From the NCBI GenBank assembly GCA_934230055.1, contig CAKQEE010000040.1, forward strand, positions 1 through 8,318: 8,318 nucleotides of DNA, read 5' to 3'. The notes beneath the pieces are model-generated. The model saw only the letters and a program-made list of their open reading frames with translations, was not told the DNA's origin and did no database searches. Numbering within the stretch: position 1 is the first letter of the stretch; each line of letters opens with the position of its first letter. Positions 1-6,848 of this stretch are shown one piece after another. The position numbers and the translations under genes were made by a program. Source of the DNA: an uncultured Clostridia bacterium. Its GTDB lineage: Bacteria > Bacillota > Clostridia > Christensenellales > Borkfalkiaceae.

Positions 1-2
1 CG

Positions 3-2564
3 TATAGCGGTTTGTTTGAAATAGTCCTCGGTGCTTCCGACAAGATAAATTACTCGGATAAAAGCACTAATGGCGTGTATTTCGATTTTACCATAGCGGA
101 AAAAGCAGACTTGACGGCGCATTTTTCGGACGGAAACGACGTCGTTTCGGAGCGGATTTTCGGCGGCGCGGAAGTTTTCGGCTCGCACGAATTTTCCGTA
201 AGGCTTAACGGCGAAAATAAGTTGGAAATAGTTTACGACGGAACGAGCTATACTCTCGATAAAAACCTTTCCGAGTATTTCTCCGCGGAGAAGATTTATT
301 TAGGATACAAATCCGGCGGCGGAAAGGTTTATATTTCGCATGACGACGAATGGAATTATAACGGGTTTTACGAAGAAAGCAACTACGTTTCCGAAACGCC
401 CGCCCAGAAGAGAGGGGACGACCTCGTTATCGGCGGAGAAGTTTATTATATGCTTCCCGTAGATTTTTCCGGCAACTTTAACGTAAACTTCGATTTCGAC
501 GGACTTACGAGCGACAAGGAAGTGGAAATCGCCATAACGAACAAAGCGGGAAGAGTGGACTTCGACCGCAAAACCGCTTACGGCTTATACTTCAATATCA
601 AAAAATCGGGCAACTCGCCCCTTATGCGCGCCTATTTTTCGGGCAAAAACGCGGAGGGCGGAGCGACCGTATCTTCTCTCGGCGAAATGCTTTTAAATAG
701 CGCGGAGGGCGAACGCTCTTTGGGCTTTGCGAGAAGAGCCGCCGCGCCTTTTACGGGCATAGAAATTTTTGCGGACGGCGTGCAGTTTGCTTCGTACGGC
801 TCTTGCTACACGGTTAATACCGATGATTTTGTAACGGACGGAAACGTTTATATTGCTTTCCGCATAAAGGGCGGAAATATTCTTGTTAATTCGGTAGTCA
901 AGTCGGACGCGTACGCGCCCGTCATGTACGACGAGAATTACAGTTTTTACAAAATAAGCAAAAGAACGGAAACGGGCTATAAATCGGGCGATTTTTACAC
1001 GCTTAAACGCATTATAATGATAGATTATATAGACGGCGAGGTTCCGTACGAGCTTACCGTTTACGACCCCAACGGCGACGAAGTGAAAATTATCGAAAAG
1101 GACGGAAAACAAGGGTTCTGTCTCGATTTTACGGGAGAATACAGCTTGAAATACACCGCTTCCGATAAGATGGGCAACTTTTCCGAAAACTATATTTACG
1201 CGGACGTGGAACCTTCTTCCGAAGCTCCGAGAATGGTTTTTGCGGAAGAGATTATGCCCTACGGCAGGAACGGAACGCGCTTTGCGGTGCCGAGACCTTC
1301 CGTCTACCTCGGAGAAGAGCTTCGCGAGGATTTGGAGGTATATTGCAAAATAACCAAACCCGACGGCAACACGATAACTTACGTCGTTCCCGCGGGCAGC
1401 CTTAACTTCGTTCCTTCCGATTTGGGAATTTATACCTTCTTATACTTTACGGAAGTCAACGGGCATACGACCTATGCGAAGTATAAAAGCAATATAAAGA
1501 AAAACGTGGACCACAACGATTCCTATCGGAATGTTTTCGACGAAAAATATTGGCGCGGCAGCGATTCCGGTGTCACCGCAACGGAAAAAGGAATTAAAAT
1601 TTCCGAAACTGCGTATTGTGAGCTTCCGTTTGAAACGGAAAAGAACGGCTTGGCTATCACTCTCGACGTATCTTCGCTCGGAAACAAACGCCTCGGCGCG
1701 GATAACTACCTCGATTGCTGGGTTTCGCTCGGAATAGGCAAAAATCCGCAAAGCGGCGGCTTCGGCAGCCCGGAAAGGGGAGCGATATACTTTATGATTT
1801 ACAGGGAAGATTCCGAATACTTGGTGAACGCGCTCGTATGCAACGATTTCGGCAAGGTGTTTTCTCTGTTCGGTCCGTATTCCGCGGGAGCAAGCGGAAC
1901 GATTGTTATATCGTTCGAGAAAATAAAGAACAGCTCTACCAAAACGGACAACGTAAATCTTTATATAAACTATCGCAAAATAGAATACGATACCGTTTCG
2001 CAATACGTTACTTACAGCGGGATTTCCGATAACGAAAGCTTTTCTTATATCAATATATATTCTTACGGTCAATGTCCCGCGGAATATCGCACCGCGACAA
2101 TAAAAGAGGTTTCTTTAAGCGATCAGGAAGCTCCTTACTATAATCTCTCTTTCGAACTCGCGAAAACTGTAAAGCTCGGCGAGTTCGTTGCGTTGCCGAA
2201 AATCACCGTAAAAGATGATCTGGACGAAAATTTCAAAAGCGAATACGCGCTTTACAGTCCGAGCGGAAAGCTCGTTAAGTACGCAAGCGGTTTCACCGCG
2301 GAGGAAGAGGGTGCTTATCTTCTCGTAATAAAGGCGTACGATAAATCGGGCAACAGGCTGAACAAAGTTATAAAAATTCGCGTAGAAAGCGAAAAAAACG
2401 GCGGAAGTTCTAGGGTGGTTATAATAATAGCCTGCGTTGCGGCGGCAACGCTTTCGGCGGCGACTGCGACGGCAGTTATTCTGATTAAGAAAAATAAGAA
2501 AAAGAACGCTGCGGAAAGCGCGAAAAATACCGACGAGGAGAAAACGAACGATAATGAAGAATAA
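3..2564 (+). CDS. Large multi-module surface protein with C-terminal membrane anchor (5' partial)
   Basis: The reading frame is open to the left edge (codons TAT AGC GGT precede the TTG at 12), so the true start lies upstream and the TTG is probably internal. I do not recognise a named family. Counting from the TTG as residue 1, about 850 residues are visible. They appear to be alternating beta-rich modules: concanavalin/LamG-like stretches at roughly 1-110 (cut), 140-298 and 505-702, and Ig-like modules at roughly 299-398, 402-492 and 703-793. The first and last Ig-like modules share a G-x-Y...D-K-x-G-N pattern. Residues about 801-826 form one hydrophobic helix, followed by IKKNKKKN and an acidic/lysine-rich tail, which is a stop-transfer anchor. 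There is no LPXTG motif. No catalytic motif is evident. A role in surface glycan binding, adhesion or display is inferred from the modules and from the enzyme genes downstream. The missing N-terminus could hold a catalytic domain. Confidence 0.88.
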   Translation, partial: YSGLFEIVLGASDKINYSDKSTNGVYFDFTIAEKADLTAHFSDGNDVVSERIFGGAEVFGSHEFSVRLNGENKLEIVYDGTSYTLDKNLSEYFSAEKIYLGYKSGGGKVYISHDDEWNYNGFYEESNYVSETPAQKRGDDLVIGGEVYYMLPVDFSGNFNVNFDFDGLTSDKEVEIAITNKAGRVDFDRKTAYGLYFNIKKSGNSPLMRAYFSGKNAEGGATVSSLGEMLLNSAEGERSLGFARRAAAPFTGIEIFADGVQFASYGSCYTVNTDDFVTDGNVYIAFRIKGGNILVNSVVKSDAYAPVMYDENYSFYKISKRTETGYKSGDFYTLKRIIMIDYIDGEVPYELTVYDPNGDEVKIIEKDGKQGFCLDFTGEYSLKYTASDKMGNFSENYIYADVEPSSEAPRMVFAEEIMPYGRNGTRFAVPRPSVYLGEELREDLEVYCKITKPDGNTITYVVPAGSLNFVPSDLGIYTFLYFTEVNGHTTYAKYKSNIKKNVDHNDSYRNVFDEKYWRGSDSGVTATEKGIKISETAYCELPFETEKNGLAITLDVSSLGNKRLGADNYLDCWVSLGIGKNPQSGGFGSPERGAIYFMIYREDSEYLVNALVCNDFGKVFSLFGPYSAGASGTIVISFEKIKNSSTKTDNVNLYINYRKIEYDTVSQYVTYSGISDNESFSYINIYSYGQCPAEYRTATIKEVSLSDQEAPYYNLSFELAKTVKLGEFVALPKITVKDDLDENFKSEYALYSPSGKLVKYASGFTAEEEGAYLLVIKAYDKSGNRLNKVIKIRVESEKNGGSSRVVIIIACVAAATLSAATATAVILIKKNKKKNAAESAKNTDEEKTNDNEE
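2535..2540 (+). promoter_or_regulatory. Likely ribosome binding site for the beta-helix lipoprotein gene
   Basis: GAGGAG lies inside the end of the upstream gene, 13 bases before the ATG at 2554. That spacing is longer than ideal, and together with the 11-base overlap of the two reading frames it suggests that translation of the second gene is coupled to termination of the first. Confidence 0.5.
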
Positions 2565-4311
2565 AAGATTACCGATATTGTTTTTATGTTTGATTCTTGC
2601 CCTTTACTGCGCCTTTTCGGGTTGCAATAGCGGCAAAAAGGAACCTTCTTATTCCGCGGGATCTATGAAGCTTCCCGAAGTTATCGAGAGCGTAGACCTC
2701 GATTCGGAAAGCTCGTTCGTTAAGTATTCCGACTTTAAAGATAGGTATTTGTCGGTAGAAGGCAGCCCCGACGGCATTATAGAATGTCCTCATTACGTGG
2801 TTTCCGTAACCGATAAAAACGGCGAAAACTTCGAGGTTTATTCTTACAGCGTTTCCGCGGTACATTCGGAGGTTCATTCTTTCGGCTACTTTGATTGCGA
2901 AGAATCGAATTTCCCGCTCACGGTGTCAATAAAAACGAGAAAGCACACCGAAAAAGCCTTCGTTATTCCCGAAAAATTCGGCATAACGCCGAAGGTAGAA
3001 AACGACGTCGTAAGATTTACGGTGAACTCTTTCGACGATTACAACGTGCTTTTTAACGGCAAGTTCGATATAGATTTGCCTTATACGCTGTTCGTAAGAA
3101 AGATTGCAAGGTATTCCGCGCCCGCGGGTTATCGTGTGGTCGATTACGACGGTTCGGACGGCATACTCACCGTTAAAAGTCACACCGTTCTGAATTTCCC
3201 CGCGGGGATTCATTACGTAGACGCAATGATTTTCGAGTCCGATTCCGAGGTGCATTTGGAAACGGGCGCGCTGATAATAGCAAAGCAACCCGATTTTTAT
3301 ACCGAAGCGCACGTTACTAATTCTTCCGGAAACGAAAATTGGCAGGCTTTTTTCAGGGCGGAAGGCGTTAAAAACGTTTCCGTAACGGGGTACGGCGTGG
3401 TGGATTTTTCCGAATTATACGTACACGCAAGGCACCCGCTTAACTTTCAGACTTCCGAAAATCTTAAAGTGGAAGGCATAACCATAACGGGAGCGGGCGC
3501 GTGGAATCTTTTGTTTACCGACTGCATAAACGTCGCGGTAGACGGGGTTAAAATTTTCGGCTATAAAATAAACTCGGACGGAATTGCGCTGTGCAATACC
3601 AAAAACGGCACGGTGGAAAACAGCTGGATTCGTTCGGGAGACGATTTGTTCGAAGTAAAAGCCACCAAAGGAAGCGCGCCGCTTTCCGGCGTGGGCGGCA
3701 AGGATATAGTTTTCCGCCACAATCAGGCGTGGGCGGATAAAACGCGAAGCTTCGGCTTTATTCAGGAAACGGAAATGGACGTTTCCGACATTCTGTTCGA
3801 GGATTGCAGCTCTCTGTTTCAGGCGGCAACGTGGGACGAAGCCATGGGCGCGTTTTTGGTAATCGTCGGCGACGGACACGAGGTTAAAAACGTTACCTTC
3901 CGCAACTGCGACAGCTATTACTGCATAGGTTACGCGGTAAACGTTTCGGTAGGACCTAATCAATGGACGTTTTCCGATTTGCCCGAAAACGATCACGACC
4001 ACGCAAGCTACGGTTCCGCAAAGAACATACGGTTTGAAAACTTTACCTATTACTACGACTATTCGGGCGAAGAAAGCTTTAAGGGCGTAGACAGCTACGG
4101 CTATCGAGTCGAAAGCGGCAAGGGTATAAACATCAGCCTTGCGGACTATAATCACGCGGGCGTGTACGGCGAAAGCTTCCGTTTGCAGGACGTGTTTTTT
4201 AAGAACTTCGTTCAGGACGGAAAAACGATAAATTCCATAGAAGAATTGCCCATTACCGCAAAAACAAAAGGCGTGGACTACGAAAAGAACAATATTAAAT
4301 ACGAGAAGTAA
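2554..4311 (+). CDS. Lipoprotein with GH28-type right-handed beta-helix, probable secreted glycoside hydrolase
   Basis: 585 residues. The N-terminus (KNKR, then a hydrophobic stretch, then lipobox AFSGC with Cys24) is a lipoprotein signal peptide, so the protein should be anchored outside the membrane. Residues about 40-200 look like a beta-sandwich N-terminal domain of the kind found before bacterial GH28 and dextranase-like enzymes. From about 205 to 560 the sequence has the short repeating strand pattern of a parallel beta-helix (for example KNVSVTGYGVVDF, LKVEGITITGAG, VKNVTFRNC, KNIRFENFTYY). The motif NSDG (340-343) and SGDD (361-364) place Asp342, Asp363 and Asp364 at the 21/22-residue spacing of the three catalytic aspartates of GH28 polygalacturonases. 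The GHG and RIK motifs of true polygalacturonases are not seen, so pectin is not a safe substrate call. GH49-like or another beta-helix glycosidase family is possible. The ATG start is supported by the signal peptide and overlaps the upstream gene by 11 bases. Confidence 0.9.
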   Translation: MKNKRLPILFLCLILALYCAFSGCNSGKKEPSYSAGSMKLPEVIESVDLDSESSFVKYSDFKDRYLSVEGSPDGIIECPHYVVSVTDKNGENFEVYSYSVSAVHSEVHSFGYFDCEESNFPLTVSIKTRKHTEKAFVIPEKFGITPKVENDVVRFTVNSFDDYNVLFNGKFDIDLPYTLFVRKIARYSAPAGYRVVDYDGSDGILTVKSHTVLNFPAGIHYVDAMIFESDSEVHLETGALIIAKQPDFYTEAHVTNSSGNENWQAFFRAEGVKNVSVTGYGVVDFSELYVHARHPLNFQTSENLKVEGITITGAGAWNLLFTDCINVAVDGVKIFGYKINSDGIALCNTKNGTVENSWIRSGDDLFEVKATKGSAPLSGVGGKDIVFRHNQAWADKTRSFGFIQETEMDVSDILFEDCSSLFQAATWDEAMGAFLVIVGDGHEVKNVTFRNCDSYYCIGYAVNVSVGPNQWTFSDLPENDHDHASYGSAKNIRFENFTYYYDYSGEESFKGVDSYGYRVESGKGINISLADYNHAGVYGESFRLQDVFFKNFVQDGKTINSIEELPITAKTKGVDYEKNNIKYEK

Positions 4312-4318
4312 AAAAAAT

Positions 4319-4323
4319 AAAGG
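4319..4323 (+). promoter_or_regulatory. AAAGG, possible ribosome binding site that bears on the GH31 start
   Basis: AAAGG sits 8 bases before a TTG at 4332 that is in frame with the GH31 gene, but 29 bases before the ATG at 4353. If it is the functional site, translation starts at TTG and adds seven residues (MNLPCRD). The ATG itself has only a weak AGAG two bases upstream. The sequence alone does not settle the start. Confidence 0.35.
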
Positions 4324-4352
4324 CACGTTCTTTGAATTTGCCGTGCAGAGAT

Positions 4353-6773
4353 ATGTTAAAAGATTATTTGATTGCAAAAGTATCGCCGAAAGCAAAACGA
4401 GAAAACGAGATTTTTTGGAAGGATTACAGAATAACCGTTCTGACGGACAGACTTTTCAGAATCGAGCGTGAAAAAAACAAAAAGTTCAGAGACGAGGCGA
4501 CGGGCAGAGTGTGGTTCAGGGACCTACCCGCGCAAAAGTACGAAAGCGTTTGCGGCGAAGACAAACTGACGGTTAAAACCGATTTCGTAACCCTTATCGT
4601 GCGGGAAAACGTAGAGGACTGCTCCGTTATTATAGCGGGCGAGGAAAAGTCCGTATCTAACGCCGGAAATCTTTTGGGAACGTGCAGAACCTTGGACGTT
4701 TGCGAGGGGAACGAACTTATAGACTTCGTGAATAACAAAAAAACGGAGATAGAATTAGGACTCGGAGTGTGTTCAAAAAGCGGAGTCGCTTATTTCGACG
4801 ATTCCGATTCTTTTACCCTTCTTAAAAACGGCGAAACGAGAAAAAGCGACTACGACGGAACGGACAGATATGTTTTCGCGCACGGCAAAGACTATCGGCA
4901 GGCGGTAAAGGATTTTTATAAAATTTGCGGCAAGCCGCCGCTCGTTCCGCGTTTCGCGCTCGGCAACTGGTGGTCGAGATACTATATGTATACGGACAGG
5001 GAATATTTAAGGCTTTTCAATAAGTTTGAAGAAAGAAATATTCCGCTTACGGTAGCCACGATAGACACCGACTGGCACTATTCCAAAAACATAGACAAAG
5101 AAAAGCATATAACCGAGCAGAACAAAAATTCCGAAAAGTATTGCGGAACGGGTATTCTCGGCTGGACGGGCTTTTCTTGGAACGAAAACCTTTTCAAAGA
5201 TTATAAAAGCTTCTTAAAACAGGTAAAAAACAAAAACGTCGCCATAACGCTTAATCTTCACCCCGCAGAGGGCGTAAGATTTTGGGAAAATCAGTATGCG
5301 GATATGGCGAAAGCTATGGGGAAAAACCCCGAAACCTGCGAGCAGATAAAGTTCGATTTTACCGACGACAATTTTATCAACAATTATTTCGAGTTGCTCG
5401 TTATCCCTTACGAAAAGGACGGCGTCAACTTCTGGTGGATAGACTGGCAGCAGGGAACCACTTCCGGAATAGAGGGGGTGGATCCGCTTTGGAGTCTTAA
5501 TCATTATCACTATCAGGAGATAAAAAACAGAAGCAAAACCCCGCTTATACTTTCGAGATACGCCGGCATAGGTTCTCATCGCTATCCCGTGGGCTTTTCC
5601 GGCGATACCATAATTTCGTGGAAAACTCTCGAATATCTGCCGTATTTTACATATACCGCTTCTAACGTAGGGTATACGTGGTGGAGCCACGATATAGGCG
5701 GGCATATGTTGGGCGTAACGAACGCGGAGCTTTACGTGCGTTTTATACAGTTCGGCGTGTTCAGCCCGATAAACAGAATGCACAGCTCGGATTTTGAAAC
5801 TCTTACGAAAGAGCCTTGGTATTACGAAAACGGCACGGGACTCATCGCCGCGGAATGGCTTCGTTTCAGGCATAAAATGATTCCGTATTTATATACGCTC
5901 GACAAAAAAACGCATGAAGAGGGCGTTGCGATGATAGAGCCTTTGTATTACGAATGGGCGGAGGAAAAAGAAGCTTACGAAAAGCGAGCGGAGTATTTGT
6001 TCGGCGGAAGCTTACTCGTCGCGCCGATTTATAAACCGCTCGAAAAAGGAGGATACGCGAGCGCGGAGGTTTGGATTCCGCAAGGCAAATGGACGGATAT
6101 TTTCACGGGGGACGAATACGAAATTAAAGCGGAACACGGAGAAGAGAAAACGCTTTATCGTCGTTTGGAAAGTATCCCCGTGCTGGCAAAAGATGGAACG
6201 ATTATTCCACTTTCCCGCGATAAAGGCAATTCCGCAGACAATCCCTCTTCTTTGGAAGCGTGGGTATATAGCGGCAACGGCAGCTTTAAGCTATACGAGG
6301 ACGGCGCGACGGAAGATAAAGCCGGCGAGTTTTATACCGATTTCCTTTCCGAAACGGAAAACGGCGTGCAACGCGTTCTCGTAAGTTCGGAGGGCGAAAG
6401 CTCCGTTATCCCCGAAAGAAAGTTGAGAATTTGCTTTAAGAGCTTTACGGACGGGCAAATAAAGGTGGAAAAAGAGGGCAAAGAGATAGAATTCAACGAA
6501 ATTCTTACCGATTGTATCGCCGCGGAGTTCGATTTCGAGCCGCATAAAAAATATTGCGTAAGCCTTGCCATAAAAGAGAAAAACTCGGTTAATAGGCTTA
6601 TCGAGCGCGCCGCGGAAATTCTTGCAAAGACGGACGGCGACAACGTGGATAAATATTGGCACGCTTATAAAAAGATAATCGAATCCGCAACGGAAGAAGA
6701 GTTTATAAAAAACGTGAACGATTCCGCCGCTCCTCACGAGGCAAAATTAAGGATTCTGGAAGTTGTTTCGTAG
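4353..6773 (+). CDS. GH31 family alpha-glycosidase, cytoplasmic
   Basis: 806 residues from the ATG; an in-frame TTG at 4332 would give 813. The family hydrolyses alpha-linked glucosides, xylosides or related sugars by a retaining mechanism. Domains in order: N-terminal beta-sandwich (about 20-190, with the family-typical YRITVLTDRLFRIE at 24-38); a TIM barrel from about 195 (GNWWSRYY, DTDWHY); and C-terminal beta domains, including a DUF5110-like stretch with FKLYEDGAT near 645. The nucleophile is very probably Asp364 in WIDWQQG, and the acid/base is Asp418 in GFSGDTIISW. SHDIGGH (Asp447) and the R-M-H at 475-477 are typical barrel-end motifs. A helical tail of about 60 residues (about 745-806) follows. 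There is no signal peptide, so it should act on imported oligosaccharides. The nucleophile region departs from the common K-x-D-x-G-E form, pointing to an uncharacterised subfamily. Substrate unknown; alpha-glucosidase or alpha-xylosidase are only possibilities. Confidence 0.94.
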   Translation: MLKDYLIAKVSPKAKRENEIFWKDYRITVLTDRLFRIEREKNKKFRDEATGRVWFRDLPAQKYESVCGEDKLTVKTDFVTLIVRENVEDCSVIIAGEEKSVSNAGNLLGTCRTLDVCEGNELIDFVNNKKTEIELGLGVCSKSGVAYFDDSDSFTLLKNGETRKSDYDGTDRYVFAHGKDYRQAVKDFYKICGKPPLVPRFALGNWWSRYYMYTDREYLRLFNKFEERNIPLTVATIDTDWHYSKNIDKEKHITEQNKNSEKYCGTGILGWTGFSWNENLFKDYKSFLKQVKNKNVAITLNLHPAEGVRFWENQYADMAKAMGKNPETCEQIKFDFTDDNFINNYFELLVIPYEKDGVNFWWIDWQQGTTSGIEGVDPLWSLNHYHYQEIKNRSKTPLILSRYAGIGSHRYPVGFSGDTIISWKTLEYLPYFTYTASNVGYTWWSHDIGGHMLGVTNAELYVRFIQFGVFSPINRMHSSDFETLTKEPWYYENGTGLIAAEWLRFRHKMIPYLYTLDKKTHEEGVAMIEPLYYEWAEEKEAYEKRAEYLFGGSLLVAPIYKPLEKGGYASAEVWIPQGKWTDIFTGDEYEIKAEHGEEKTLYRRLESIPVLAKDGTIIPLSRDKGNSADNPSSLEAWVYSGNGSFKLYEDGATEDKAGEFYTDFLSETENGVQRVLVSSEGESSVIPERKLRICFKSFTDGQIKVEKEGKEIEFNEILTDCIAAEFDFEPHKKYCVSLAIKEKNSVNRLIERAAEILAKTDGDNVDKYWHAYKKIIESATEEEFIKNVNDSAAPHEAKLRILEVVS

Positions 6774-6817
6774 CAATGCGGGAAAATTCGGAGCCTAACC
6801 AAAAGAGAGGAATAATA

Positions 6818-6834
6818 TTCGGATTTTATCCGAG
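6818..6834 (+). other. Short hairpin just upstream of the esterase ribosome binding site
   Basis: TCGGAT and ATCCGA form a perfect 6-bp stem around a TTT loop (6819-6833), with one flanking T:G wobble pair. No T-run follows, so it is not a standard intrinsic terminator. It ends three bases before the AAAGGAG site, so it could affect mRNA stability or translation of the next gene. It could also be chance. Confidence 0.35.
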
Positions 6835-6836
6835 AT

Positions 6837-6843
6837 AAAGGAG
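6837..6843 (+). promoter_or_regulatory. Strong ribosome binding site (AAAGGAG) for the esterase gene
   Basis: AAAGGAG is followed by a 5-base AT-rich spacer and the ATG at 6849. It fixes the start of the last gene and shows a canonical Shine-Dalgarno in this organism. Confidence 0.85.
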
Positions 6844-6848
6844 AAAAT

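Noticed and set aside
1440..2072. Open frame of 210 codons on the - strand inside the anchored-protein gene
   Set aside because: Arg/Ile/Val-rich translation without domains, mirror image of a well-supported + strand gene.
3988..4005. Asp/His cluster (NDHDHA) in the beta-helix protein as a metal-binding site
   Set aside because: A short acidic/His cluster in a loop is not enough evidence without a structural model.
4322..4346. Inverted repeat between the beta-helix and GH31 genes as a terminator
   Set aside because: Only 5 bp of stem with a 14-base loop and no T-run; too weak to call.
3415..4395. Open frame of 326 codons on the - strand across the 3' half of the beta-helix gene
   Set aside because: It is antisense to a gene with clear family motifs and has no ribosome site or recognisable domain. 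It arises because the + strand genes rarely use TTA, CTA and TCA codons.
5214..5873. Open frame of 219 codons on the - strand inside the GH31 gene
   Set aside because: It covers the catalytic core of the GH31 barrel on the opposite strand; a compositional shadow.
6804..6818. AGAGAGG plus TAATAT as a ribosome site or -10 box in the gap before the esterase gene
   Set aside because: No start codon follows at a suitable distance, and no -35-like hexamer is found about 17 bases upstream of TAATAT.
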